Assembly (NCBI RefSeq): GCF_000614975.1
Contig: NZ_BALM01000027.1
Location: 1-56,110 of the forward strand
Length of the DNA: 56,110 nucleotides
DNA from: Shewanella marina JCM 15074
Lineage (GTDB): Bacteria > Pseudomonadota > Gammaproteobacteria > Enterobacterales > Shewanellaceae
Reading direction: 5' to 3'
Shown here: positions 25,857-34,502 of the stretch, piece by piece
How the letters are laid out: each line of letters opens with the position of its first letter
How positions within the stretch are numbered: position 1 is the first letter of the stretch
Notes under the pieces: generated by a model
What the model saw: the letters and a program-made list of their open reading frames with translations, nothing else
What the model was told of the DNA's origin: nothing
Databases searched by the model: none
Made by a program: the position numbers and the translations under genes

Positions 25857-27199
25857 CTACGATTTAGAACAATGATAACGTTTGCTCACTTTATCAACTA
25901 AGCGATAAGCCCACCACACAGCAACAATCGAAAAAATAACCATGCCTAATGCCTGTCCAACCAATACCCCGTAAACACCGCCGATTTTAGCACCCACATA
26001 AATAAATGGAATCGTACCAACAGTGGCTCTGCCTACGTTAAAAAAGGTTGAATATTTCGCTTTACCCAAATTATTAAAACTCGCATTAGCAATAAATAGC
26101 GCACCAGAAAAAACAAAGGTAATGGCGATATAATGGCTAAAGAAAGTAAACATATGGGTTCCCTCCGCCGACAAACCAAACCAGTGGCTTACGTGGGAAG
26201 ATAGCAACATCAACAATAATGATACGAAAACGACGTACACCATGCTAAATTGCAAGGCTCTGGTTAAACATAACCGCACTCTGTCAAACTGCATCGCGCC
26301 AAAGTTTTGTCCAATAATCGGACCTACAGCACCCGATAAGGCAAAAATCATCCCAAAACAAACAGGAATAATCCGCCCAATGACAGCCCAAGAGGCAACA
26401 TAAGTATCGCCAAAATCAGCAATGGCACGGGTAATAAAACCATTGCCTATTGGGGTTGCAATATTGGTTAGCATGGCAGGTCCTGCCACATTGAAAATAG
26501 GTCTTAAATCTTCAACAAAGTATGTCCATTGAAACCGGCCAATCAATCTATGTTTAACGGCAATCGCCATATCGCAAGTGATAATGCAGCAAATCGCGCA
26601 ATAACGGATGCAATTGCCGCACCTTCGATTCCCATTGATAACGCAAAAATAAAAATGGGATCAAAAATGGCATTAACCACCCCACCAAGTAAGGTGGTAT
26701 TCATGGCCAATTTAGCATCACCTACAGCTCTTAACGCTGCACCTAATGACATGGTTAAACAGATAAACGGTAGCGATGGTACTAAGATATATAAATAACT
26801 GCTGGCAAGCTCTGCAGTGCGACCATGGGCACCGAGTAAATTAAGCAAATCAGGGATCAACATTAATACGACGGCTAATACCAAAATTGAGATAATCAGG
26901 GTAGTTACCGCAGTACTCATTAATAACCGCTTAGCACGCTCAGTTTCACGAGCGCCAATGGCCCGCGAAACTAAAGCGCCCATCGCGATAGATAACCCAA
27001 TACCAATAGATGTAGTAAAAAATGCTATGGTGCCAGCATAACCAACCGCAGCAGTGACCTCATGCTCACCAAGTAAACTTAAGAAGAAAATATCAACTAA
27101 GTCGACCACAAAAATGGCTGAAATACCAATTGCAGAAGTAGAACTCATGACTAATATATGCTTTAGAATCGATCCTTCTACAAACTTAGCTTGTGGCAT
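25857..27199 (-). pseudogene. MATE family efflux transporter, interrupted by a frameshift
   Basis: Two overlapping frames make one multidrug and toxin extrusion transporter. The N-terminal half (27199 down to 26543) starts MPQAKFVEGSILKHILVMSS and contains GYAGTIAFFTTSIGIGLSIA. The C-terminal half (26570 to 25857) includes AGPAMLTNIATPIGNGF and GPIIGQNFGA. The frames change near 26555-26570, within CTTGCGATATGGCG, where one base appears to be missing. Restored, the protein would have about 447 residues and twelve helices, normal for MATE. It follows the ion-channel gene by six bases, so the two form an operon. A sequence error is likelier than decay, since both halves look fully conserved. 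The substrate is unknown. Confidence 0.88.
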
Positions 27200-27205
27200 C
27201 CAGTA

Positions 27206-28045
27206 TTATCCCTCTAATTCTAATTTACTTCCGCAACGATCGCAGAAGTTTGCATATTGTTCGTGCCCCGCTTTTTTACAAGTATGACATACTCGGCTAT
27301 TACGACTGCGCCCCATCTCATTATGAATTGATGCCGTTAAAATACCGGTTGGAATCGCAATAATCGAATAACCCAATAGCATAGTAAATGACGCAATTGT
27401 TTGTCCTAACACGGTTTTAGGGGTGATATCCCCATAGCCAACAGTAGTAATAGTCACAATCGCCCAATAGATAGACTTAGGAATTGAAGTAAAACCATTA
27501 GCTGGGCCTTCAACCACATACATCACAGGACTCAGCACTAATACAATCAGTAATACCGAGAAGAAAAAAACAAAAATCTTACGTCCTGATTGCATTAACG
27601 CGCGTAATAACAAGGTACCTTCGCTTAAATAGCGTAGCAACTTTAAGATTCTAAAAATTCTGAATAACCGCAAAATACGAATAATCAGCGTAAAATTTGC
27701 ACCCGGTAAAAATAGCGCTAAATAGCTTGGTAATACTGATAATAAGTCGACGATACCGTAAAAGCTGCGGCCATAGCGCCATGGGCTTGTCGAACAGTAC
27801 AAGCGTAATCCATACTCGATGGTAAACATCACAGTAAAAAACCACTCTAATACTTGAATGATAAAGCCATATTTAGCGTGAATTGATTCAACGGTATCAA
27901 TCAACACTAAAATAACGCTACAAATAATACATAAAATCACCACCAAGTCGAAATAACGACCTGCGGCAGTATCAGTATCAAAAATAATCGATCTTAATTT
28001 AAGTCTTAATGGACTTTCCTGCGCTGGAGTATGTTGCTCTACCAT
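27206..28045 (-). CDS. Voltage-gated potassium-type channel with C-terminal zinc ribbon
   Basis: 279-residue ion channel with six transmembrane helices. The S4 voltage sensor is seen as RILRLFRIFRILKLLRYL with regularly spaced arginines/lysines (about residues 124-141). The pore has the K+ filter TTVGYGDITP (about 198-207). After S6 comes a 30-residue zinc ribbon, CHTCKKAGHEQYANFCDRCG, an unusual end for a Kv channel. The gene runs directly into the MATE gene six bases later. The ribosome site is weak. K+ selectivity follows from the filter. The zinc ribbon's role is unknown. Confidence 0.9.
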   Translation of the reverse strand: MVEQHTPAQESPLRLKLRSIIFDTDTAAGRYFDLVVILCIICSVILVLIDTVESIHAKYGFIIQVLEWFFTVMFTIEYGLRLYCSTSPWRYGRSFYGIVDLLSVLPSYLALFLPGANFTLIIRILRLFRIFRILKLLRYLSEGTLLLRALMQSGRKIFVFFFSVLLIVLVLSPVMYVVEGPANGFTSIPKSIYWAIVTITTVGYGDITPKTVLGQTIASFTMLLGYSIIAIPTGILTASIHNEMGRSRNSRVCHTCKKAGHEQYANFCDRCGSKLELEG

Positions 28046-28187
28046 TCAAAAACCATCTAACAATTGAACATAAAAAATAGGGGCAATAGTCTGGCATGGA
28101 ATCTGTCATTTGCAAAACTTTGTTACAGACTCCACCCAAAAATTAGGTACACTGTTGTTTATTCTTACTCTACTTTATTAGTTACTT

Positions 28188-28694
28188 ATGCCATTTGCAG
28201 CAAAAATGCTATTCGCCACGTTATCACTGACATTAACTTGCTTAAGTTTTAATAGCATGGCAGATATTGGCAATATAGATAGAGTTGTGGTTTACAAATC
28301 AAAAGCGCAAATGCAATTATTCCGTGCTGGTAAACTCATTACCCAATACAAAATTGCGATGGGTGATAATCCTGTAGGCCATAAATATCAAGAAGGTGAT
28401 CAACGCACTCCTGAAGGCATTTATGAATTGGATTATAAAAAAGCAGACAGCGCATATTATAAAGCCATTCATATTTCTTACCCAAATCAAGCTGATCGAT
28501 TTAGAGCAGAAGCATTAGGTATCAATCCAGGTGGAATGATCATGATCCATGGTCAAAAACCTGATGCTGAACTCACACCAGAACAAGCACAACAAATTAA
28601 CTGGACCGATGGCTGCATCGCCATCACCAATGACCAAATAGACCAACTATGGCAAGCAATTTCTGTCGGTACACCGATTGAAATTTGGCCCTAA
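28188..28694 (+). CDS. L,D-transpeptidase (YkuD domain)
   Basis: Secreted cell-wall enzyme of 168 residues with a signal peptide ending at SMA. The YkuD active site is seen as MIMIHG followed by NWTDGCIAITN. The catalytic cysteine lies in TDGC, which replaces the more common S-x-G-C. Members cross-link peptidoglycan or attach proteins to it, while YafK-type members cleave. It may act as either. Its stop overlaps the yecM ATG (TAATG), so they are coupled. Confidence 0.88.
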   Translation: MPFAAKMLFATLSLTLTCLSFNSMADIGNIDRVVVYKSKAQMQLFRAGKLITQYKIAMGDNPVGHKYQEGDQRTPEGIYELDYKKADSAYYKAIHISYPNQADRFRAEALGINPGGMIMIHGQKPDAELTPEQAQQINWTDGCIAITNDQIDQLWQAISVGTPIEIWP

Positions 28695-29287
28695 TGAGAC
28701 CTCATATGCAGCAATCAACAACTTATGCCGTTACCGAAACAAGTTTAACTCAATCTTGGCCACAATTTTCAGCTGCTATTTTAGCATTGATAAACACCTT
28801 AGGATTAGACACAGAATTAACATGCGATCACGTGGCTTTACGTGTTAATAGCCATCAAAATGCAGATATGCTCAGCCAATACTTTGCCCGTCAAGGCCAA
28901 GTCATCTCAAACAACATGATTAATGGTCGCCCCATTTTAATCATCAAACTCAATCAATCATTAAATTTAGGCCACTTACAAATTAACTGTGTCGAATTGC
29001 CCTACCCGGGCGAGAAAAGCTATCCACAACAAGGCTGGGAACATATTGAACTGGTATTTAAATCAACAGCGACAAGCTGCCAGCAATTAGCGGATGAGTT
29101 AATCACTTACTATCCACATTTAGCGGATGTGATTGCAGGAAAAACAACAATAAAAGTCAAAATGAGTTCGCCACAAGGTGAGCATGAGCGTCTAGCAAAT
29201 CCCACCATCGCATTTAAACAAGATGGGCTCTGCATCAAAATTCACACTCACACCATTGAAGCAATTATTGCTAGCGAGCAGGCTTAA
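28694..29287 (+). CDS. yecM: YecM family protein
   Basis: Vicinal-oxygen-chelate-fold protein of unknown function, thought to bind metal. I start it at ATG 28694, which overlaps the upstream stop. A TTG nine bases earlier is the only longer option. Motifs include TCDHVALRVNS (metal-ligand histidine), GRPILIIKL, CVELPYPGEKSY and WEHIELVF. About 197 residues. It overlaps the convergent SPOUT gene by 17 bases at the 3' ends. Confidence 0.88.
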   Translation: MRPHMQQSTTYAVTETSLTQSWPQFSAAILALINTLGLDTELTCDHVALRVNSHQNADMLSQYFARQGQVISNNMINGRPILIIKLNQSLNLGHLQINCVELPYPGEKSYPQQGWEHIELVFKSTATSCQQLADELITYYPHLADVIAGKTTIKVKMSSPQGEHERLANPTIAFKQDGLCIKIHTHTIEAIIASEQA

Positions 29288-29798
29288 CCCGTACTCGATT
29301 ATTGGTATCACGGCTTTGCTTTATCAAGTCATCACTGGCAAGCGTCTGTGATGATTTGGCTAAACGGTCATATAAAAGCACATTCACTGATGCAGCGAGA
29401 TTCATACAGCCTACAGTTGGCACATAAACCACACTATCCGCGCGATCAATCACGGCTTGGCTAATCGTGCCATCTTCTGGCCCAAAAATATAAATAGCTT
29501 TAGCTGGATGTTCAAATTGCGGTAACGGAATGGCGCCAACAACCAGATCGACACAAACCACTGCAATATCATCTTCCAATTCATCTAATAAATCTGCGAC
29601 ACAAACTTTAGCAATGGTCTCTTTCGCATTATGAGTATCTGTGTTGTACTGCGTCATATTGCGTAATGCTAAATCATAACGTTTACCGGTATAACGTACT
29701 TCATCAACTTGATAGCAACCTGATGCTCGCATGACTCCGCCCACATTGGTTGGACTCTTAGGGTTTGTTAATCCAATAATTACTTTTGTTGCTGTCAT
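29271..29798 (-). CDS. SpoU/TrmH-type RNA 2'-O-methyltransferase
   Basis: SPOUT-class methyltransferase of about 175 residues. The trefoil-knot motifs are all visible: GLTNPKSPTNVGGVMRASG (motif 1), IYIFGPEDGTIS (motif 2) and VGCMNLAASVNVLLYDRL (motif 3, SAM-binding knot). The start at 29798 is chosen over a TTG at 29810 because motif 1 then lies close to the N-terminus as in the family. There is no extra RNA-binding domain, so it resembles small TrmL-like enzymes. The target base is not known. Confidence 0.87.
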   Translation of the reverse strand: MTATKVIIGLTNPKSPTNVGGVMRASGCYQVDEVRYTGKRYDLALRNMTQYNTDTHNAKETIAKVCVADLLDELEDDIAVVCVDLVVGAIPLPQFEHPAKAIYIFGPEDGTISQAVIDRADSVVYVPTVGCMNLAASVNVLLYDRLAKSSQTLASDDLIKQSRDTNNRVRVKPAR

Positions 29799-30046
29799 GC
29801 TTAATTCCAATCAGTACTCAAATAAAAACGCGCCATTTTGACCAAGCATCATTGAGAATACAAGTCATCCACAAGCTCAGCTGATAACTAAATACAGAGA
29901 TAACCACAAACCTAGTACTTAAGCATTTGAATACTTAACTAAAGTAGTTAAATTATATTTGCTCAATTATTTTTGCGATCTTCCCCTCAATTTTTATATC
30001 CAACTGTTTATAAACATATTTTATGTGATCAACTCAATAAATTTAT

Positions 30047-30093
30047 TTGCAACCTTCTATTATTTGCAAATTTTTTTGCAAATTTAATTGCAA
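30047..30093 (+). repeat. Four TTGCAA boxes upstream of ridA
   Basis: TTGCAA starts at 30047, 30064, 30076 and 30088, so the last three are spaced exactly 12 bases apart and the first 17 bases further upstream. The interval 29799-30046 contains nothing else notable. These look like operator half-sites for a multimeric regulator, perhaps the one encoded at 31840. The last box also makes a -35 element (30088-30117). Confidence 0.5.
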
Positions 30094-30117
30094 CATGCCC
30101 TTTCTAACCGCTACACT
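30088..30117 (+). promoter_or_regulatory. Probable promoter of the ridA-cyuA operon
   Basis: TTGCAA (30088-30093), an 18-base spacer and TACACT (30112-30117) stand 35 bases upstream of ridA. The -35 element is the fourth TTGCAA box, so regulator binding there would affect polymerase directly. Confidence 0.45.
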
Positions 30118-30151
30118 GACCGCAATTAATTAACCAGTAGGAATTAAATAA

Positions 30152-30531
30152 ATGAAACAGATTATTGATGCACAACAAGCACCAGAAGCAATTGGTCCAT
30201 ACTCTCACGGCAATACCTATGGCGATTTAATTTTTACTTCAGGTCAGCTACCTGTATGTCGTCAACTAGGCGCAGTTGTTGAAGGTGGTATTAGCGAGCA
30301 ATCAGAGCAATCAATCAAGAACTTACAATTTGTATTACAAGCTGGCGGTGGTGATTTAGATAGCGTGTTAAAAACAACTTGCTACCTTGCAGATATTGCT
30401 GACTTTGCAGCATTTAACGAAGTTACAAGCAATACTTTAAACAAGACTGCCCAGCACGTAGCTGTTTTGCAGTAAAAGATTTACCACTTGGCGTTAAAGT
30501 TGAAATTGAAGCTATCGCGCACAAGAAGTAA
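30152..30531 (+). pseudogene. ridA: RidA-type enamine/imine deaminase, interrupted by a frameshift
   Basis: RidA hydrolyses 2-aminoacrylate and related imines, protecting PLP enzymes. The frame starting at 30152 reads MKQIIDAQQAPEAIGPYSHG and stops at 30475. From about 30422 the next frame continues YKQYFKQDCPARSCFAVKDLPL to VEIEAIAHKK and a stop at 30531. One missing base after GAAGT would restore a 126-residue protein with the conserved PARSC motif and C-terminal EIEAIA. It lies 13 bases before the cysteine desulfidase gene, whose reaction yields aminoacrylate, a good functional fit. A sequence error is likely. Confidence 0.93.
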
Positions 30532-30544
30532 TTAAGGAAACCGC

Positions 30545-31825
30545 ATGAATCAGCAATGGCAAGATTACATTAATATCGTTCAGTCTGTAGTAAAACCTGC
30601 TTTAGGGTGTACTGAACCGATTTCAGCAGCATATGCCGCAGCAGTTGCAGCACAAATGCTTGATGCTCCAATCGACCGACTAGAGATCCGTGTATCTGAC
30701 AACCTATATAAAAACGCCATGGGGGTATTTGTCCCTGGTACTGGCAAAATAGGCTTAGCCATTGCAGCAGCGGTTGGTGCCATTGGCGGAGATGCAAACG
30801 CAGGTCTTGAAGTACTCGCGAATATCAATGCTGCTGATGTCACCAAAGCTCAAGCGCTTATTGATGCAAATAAAGTCTCTGTTGCGCGTCATACTGACAC
30901 CAATGAGTTTATCTTCTGTTATGTCAAAGCCTATGCTGGCGAACATAATGCCGAAGTGACCATTAGTGGTGGGCATACCCTCATTATTGATAAAAGCATT
31001 GATGGTGAATCAGTTTACCAACACGCGGTAATCCAAGGTTGTGCTACAGGTAATGTATGCGACCATGTTGATATTAATATCGCCAGTATTTATGAGTTTG
31101 CAACTCAAGTTAATTACGATGCCATTAAGTTTATTCTGCAAGCTGCAGAGCTTAATCGTAAGTTAGCTGAAGAAGGCATGAAAAATGCCTATGGTTTAGA
31201 AATTGGTCGCACCATTCAACGCTGTATTGATACAGGTATGCTACCTGATGGCATTATGAATCAAATCGTAATGATGACCAGTGCGGCATCAGATGCTCGT
31301 ATGGGCGGTGCAACCCTGCCTGCCATGAGTAATTTTGGCAGTGGTAACCAAGGTATTGCAGCAACGCTACCTGTCTGTTTAATTGCAGAACATTATCATT
31401 CAAGCGAAGAAAAGCTAGCACGTGCCTTAATCATGAGCCACTTAGCTGCCATTTATATGAAATCATATTATCCGCCACTTTCAGCATTCTGTGGCAACTC
31501 AGTTACCAGTGCAGCTGCAGCAATGGCAATGGTTTATCTTGCTGATGGAAGTCTACAACAAAGTAATTATGCCATTATTAACGTATTAAGTGATTGTTCA
31601 GGCATGATCTGTGATGGTGCTAAATCCACCTGTGCGATGAAAGTTAAAACCTCGACCAACAGCGCAGTAAACGGATTTTTAATGGCCATGCACAGTCAGC
31701 ATGTCCAGAAACAAGGTATTGTTGGCAAAGATGTGGAACAAACAATTCGTAATGTGGGTAAATTAGTCTCGATTGGTATGTCCAATACAGATGCGACTAT
31801 TATCGATATTATGTCTGCGCAGTAA
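30545..31825 (+). CDS. cyuA: L-cysteine desulfidase (CyuA/YhaM, UPF0597 family)
   Basis: PLP-free iron-sulfur enzyme that breaks L-cysteine down to H2S, ammonia and pyruvate through 2-aminoacrylate. The 426 residues contain the family cysteines in KPALGCTEPISAAYA, in GCATGNVCDHV and in SDCSGMICDGAKSTCAMK, the last two regions being candidate [4Fe-4S] ligands. An AAGGAAACCGC ribosome site precedes ATG. It sits between ridA and a YheO-type regulator gene, with small spacers on both sides, so all three should be one operon. A serine dehydratase activity is a lesser possibility, since the family is distantly related. Confidence 0.9.
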   Translation: MNQQWQDYINIVQSVVKPALGCTEPISAAYAAAVAAQMLDAPIDRLEIRVSDNLYKNAMGVFVPGTGKIGLAIAAAVGAIGGDANAGLEVLANINAADVTKAQALIDANKVSVARHTDTNEFIFCYVKAYAGEHNAEVTISGGHTLIIDKSIDGESVYQHAVIQGCATGNVCDHVDINIASIYEFATQVNYDAIKFILQAAELNRKLAEEGMKNAYGLEIGRTIQRCIDTGMLPDGIMNQIVMMTSAASDARMGGATLPAMSNFGSGNQGIAATLPVCLIAEHYHSSEEKLARALIMSHLAAIYMKSYYPPLSAFCGNSVTSAAAAMAMVYLADGSLQQSNYAIINVLSDCSGMICDGAKSTCAMKVKTSTNSAVNGFLMAMHSQHVQKQGIVGKDVEQTIRNVGKLVSIGMSNTDATIIDIMSAQ

Positions 31826-31839
31826 TTAAAGGGAAAACC

Positions 31840-32496
31840 ATGCAGCTTTCAAAATTAACCCAAGCCGACTGGGATATTTTAAATGCAACCAAAGCGATTG
31901 TAGATGGTATTGCAGCTATGTATGGCCAGCATACTGAAGTGGTATTGCATGGCTTAGATATTGATGATTTGTCTGTAATCAAAATAGCCAACGGCCATGT
32001 TACTGGTCGTTGTATTGGTGCGCCAGTCACTAACTTGGCTTTAGTGAAGTTAAAAACAGGTCAGGATATCAGTGATGCTTATTTCACTAAAAGTCCAGAC
32101 GGCCACACCTTACGCTCAGTCACCACGGTGATCCGTAATCCTCAGCAGCAGCCCATCGGTCTATTATGTATTAATACTGATATTGATGCGCCGCTGCAAT
32201 CTGTGTTGAGTCACTTTTTGCCTAATGCGATTACGCCGCAACATGATGTGCCATCGCCAGAGACGTTTGCACGCAGCTCTGATGAGATGTTACATAGTAC
32301 CATTGACAGTATTCGTCAGCAGATCAGTGATAATGAATTAATTTCACCTTCTAAGAAACACCGTCAAATGGTAACGCAACTCTACTACCTAGGTATTTTT
32401 GATTTAAAAGACAGTGCCCAAATTACAGCTGACAGACTCGATATTTCAATTCACTCGATTTATCGTTATATCCGTGAGTTAAAATCAGCAAGTTAA
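31840..32496 (+). CDS. YheO/DauR-type PAS-HTH transcriptional regulator
   Basis: 218-residue regulator with an N-terminal YheO-like PAS domain (about residues 12-125, including MYGQHTEVVLHGL, GRCIGAPVTNLAL and GLLCINTDID) and a C-terminal HTH_22 domain (about 160-218) with the helix-turn-helix near FDLKDSAQITADRLDISIHSIYRYIREL. DauR, of the same architecture, represses D-arginine use. Here the partner genes suggest it senses cysteine or a related metabolite. AAGGGAAAACC precedes the ATG, 14 bases after cyuA. The TTGCAA boxes at 30047-30093 are candidate operators. Confidence 0.87.
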   Translation: MQLSKLTQADWDILNATKAIVDGIAAMYGQHTEVVLHGLDIDDLSVIKIANGHVTGRCIGAPVTNLALVKLKTGQDISDAYFTKSPDGHTLRSVTTVIRNPQQQPIGLLCINTDIDAPLQSVLSHFLPNAITPQHDVPSPETFARSSDEMLHSTIDSIRQQISDNELISPSKKHRQMVTQLYYLGIFDLKDSAQITADRLDISIHSIYRYIRELKSAS

Positions 32497-32508
32497 TGAA
32501 AATTTGCT

Positions 32509-32540
32509 AGACCGGTTACTCTAAGTCATCGGTCTTTTTT
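32509..32540 (+). terminator. Rho-independent terminator of the ridA-cyuA operon
   Basis: AGACCG (32509-32514) and CGGTCT (32530-32535) form a stem around a 15-base loop and are followed by TTTTT, 12 bases after the regulator stop. Confidence 0.8.
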
Positions 32541-32582
32541 CCCTCTGCCTCTCGCTTTTTATCAAATCAAATACCACACACC

Positions 32583-32612
32583 TTTACATGTATATAAAAT
32601 ACATCTTATAAT
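32583..32612 (+). promoter_or_regulatory. nnrS promoter with NsrR-like operator
   Basis: TTTACA (32583-32588), an 18-base spacer and a perfect TATAAT (32607-32612) form the promoter. Between them lies a palindrome, ATGTAT (32588-32593), five bases, ATACAT (32599-32604). This fits the NsrR consensus as I recall it (ATGYAT, five bases, ATRCAT). NsrR is a nitric-oxide-sensing repressor with an iron-sulfur cluster that would block polymerase here until NO appears. nnrS is a known NsrR target in other proteobacteria. Confidence 0.75.
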
Positions 32613-32637
32613 TCACCTTTATAAAGAGGGGAATAAT

Positions 32638-33807
32638 ATGCTGCATGACATTAACGAACCGCAAAGCTCACCAGCCAAATTTGCATTGTTTAATTTAGGT
32701 TTCAGACCTTTCTTTTTTGCTGGAGGGTTATTTGCTATTGTCAGCATTCTGCTTTGGGGAGCAATCCTTGCAGGCAAATTATCAATTGGCGCCATTAATC
32801 CACTATGGTGGCATGCTCACGAGTTAATTTTTGGCTTTAGTGTCGCCATTATTGCAGGCTTCTTACTCACAGCGGTCCCAAATTGGACCAACTCAAAAGG
32901 ATTAAATGGTTGGCCATTATTTATCCTTTTTAGCCTCTGGTTAGCCCCTAGAATATTACTGCTCATCCCTCAGGTACCAATTAGCTTGGTTGCTACCATT
33001 GATATTTTATTTTATCCCTATCTTATTTATGTGTTGGCTAAACCGATTATTCAAACCAAACTCTGGCGCAATATTGGCTTAATATTCATCCTTAGCTTAT
33101 TGGCCAGTTGTAATGCCATCAGTTACTACTCACTACTGAGCGATAACCTCGCATTATTTAAAACAATCCATTATGCGGCAACGCTATGTATTATTATGGT
33201 CATTAATGTGGTAGCTGGAAGAGTGATTCCATTTTTTACAAGCCGTGCTACTGACTGGAAAAAACAAGACACAAGCACCCTAATAGAAATGCTGACCATC
33301 ATCACATTTTGCATTTTTGTATTTGCCGTGATTTTAAATATTCCCATATTAACCAAAGTATTTTCAGCTATCACCGCCACCGTATTATTCGTCAGAGCGA
33401 GTCGTTGGGGTTGGCAACATACCGCCAAGAATCCATTACTTTGGTCATTACACCTAAGCTATTTTTGTCTACCTTTAGGGCTTATCTTAATAGCCAGCTT
33501 AAATAATTTTAATGTCGGCTTTCATATAATGACCATCGGCGGCATTGCAGGTATTATTCTAGCAATGATAGCAAGGGTTTCCTTAGGACATACAGGCCGT
33601 ATGTTAGTCATCTCACCATTGATGAAAATAAGCTTTATTGCCATTTTTGGTGCAGCAATATGTAGAGCCCTTGCCCCCTATTTTATTGAGCACTATCTGT
33701 TATTAATACTAACATCAGCGAGCTTATGGATATTGGCATTTGCTTGTTTTATATACTGTTATAGCCATATTTTATGGTCGCCACGACCAGATGGTAAGCA
33801 AGGTTAG
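32638..33807 (+). CDS. nnrS: NnrS family haem-copper membrane protein
   Basis: Polytopic membrane protein of 389 residues with about twelve hydrophobic helices. The NnrS signature LFNLGFRPFFFAGGLFAI (about residues 16-33) and PLWWHAHELIFGF (about 57-69), whose histidines may bind haem, are present. Further conserved stretches are VVAGRVIPFFTSRATDW and MIARVSLGHTGR. NnrS proteins protect against nitric oxide stress by a mechanism not fully known. GAGGGGAATAAT precedes the ATG. It is probably transcribed alone from the NsrR-like promoter upstream. Confidence 0.93.
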   Translation: MLHDINEPQSSPAKFALFNLGFRPFFFAGGLFAIVSILLWGAILAGKLSIGAINPLWWHAHELIFGFSVAIIAGFLLTAVPNWTNSKGLNGWPLFILFSLWLAPRILLLIPQVPISLVATIDILFYPYLIYVLAKPIIQTKLWRNIGLIFILSLLASCNAISYYSLLSDNLALFKTIHYAATLCIIMVINVVAGRVIPFFTSRATDWKKQDTSTLIEMLTIITFCIFVFAVILNIPILTKVFSAITATVLFVRASRWGWQHTAKNPLLWSLHLSYFCLPLGLILIASLNNFNVGFHIMTIGGIAGIILAMIARVSLGHTGRMLVISPLMKISFIAIFGAAICRALAPYFIEHYLLLILTSASLWILAFACFIYCYSHILWSPRPDGKQG

Positions 33808-33897
33808 CACTAAACCGTGAACAAACTCACATTCATTAACCTCAAACATGTGAAAATGCTGGTATTATTTAGTCATACTTTCCTGTAGGGAATCTTT

Positions 33898-34302
33898 ATG
33901 AATAATTTGTACCATAAATACGGCTCAAAAAGTCTTAAAGCTATTGAACATTTCGTCTTGTTTTTAATTGCATTAGCAACTGTTTTTGCTATTGGTGAAG
34001 AGCTAGTGCATATGGTGTCTAATCGCACTGTTGAACTGGCTGATTTGCTACTGTTATTTATCTATTTAGAAGTACTGGCGATGGTAGCCAATTATGCAGA
34101 ATCAGGTAAGTTACCAGTTCGGATGCCTGTTTATATTGCCATTGTTGCCTTAGCTCGTTACCTCATTTTAGATATGAAGAGCATGGATGACTGGCGTATT
34201 CTGTCGATTGCAGTTGCATCAATCGTACTGGCTGCAACCGTGATAGTGATCCGTTGGGGTCAATTAAAAATGCCTTATCCTAAAAATCACGACAACGATT
34301 AA
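33898..34302 (+). CDS. psiE: PsiE family phosphate-starvation-inducible membrane protein
   Basis: 134-residue inner-membrane protein with four hydrophobic helices. The family motif is seen in ELADLLLLFIYLEVLAMVANY and YIAIVALARYLILDMK, typical of PsiE. Its role is unknown. In E. coli it is induced by phosphate starvation and controlled by cAMP-CRP. I saw no Pho box in the short upstream gap, so the regulation is not supported here. TAGGGAATCTTT precedes the ATG. It is followed by a terminator at 34335. Confidence 0.9.
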   Translation: MNNLYHKYGSKSLKAIEHFVLFLIALATVFAIGEELVHMVSNRTVELADLLLLFIYLEVLAMVANYAESGKLPVRMPVYIAIVALARYLILDMKSMDDWRILSIAVASIVLAATVIVIRWGQLKMPYPKNHDND

Positions 34303-34334
34303 TACCCAAATAATCCGCTTCCACTCGTTTTTTT

Positions 34335-34366
34335 CAAAAACAGCCAAGCAAAACTTGGCTGTTTTT
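34335..34366 (+). terminator. Rho-independent terminator of psiE
   Basis: CAGCCAAG (34341-34348) and CTTGGCTG (34354-34361) form an eight-pair stem with a five-base loop and five T residues after it. A residues on the left would let it work in both directions. Confidence 0.9.
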
Positions 34367-34502
34367 ATATCAATAAAAATAGCTAGCCTTTCCTCTAGAA
34401 ATAAGCCAAAAGTTTGAAATAGTTCGATTTATATACCATTCTCCTCAATAGAAACCTACAGTTATAATTAGTCAGTCCTCAATAATGCAGTAGGATTTTG
34501 AT

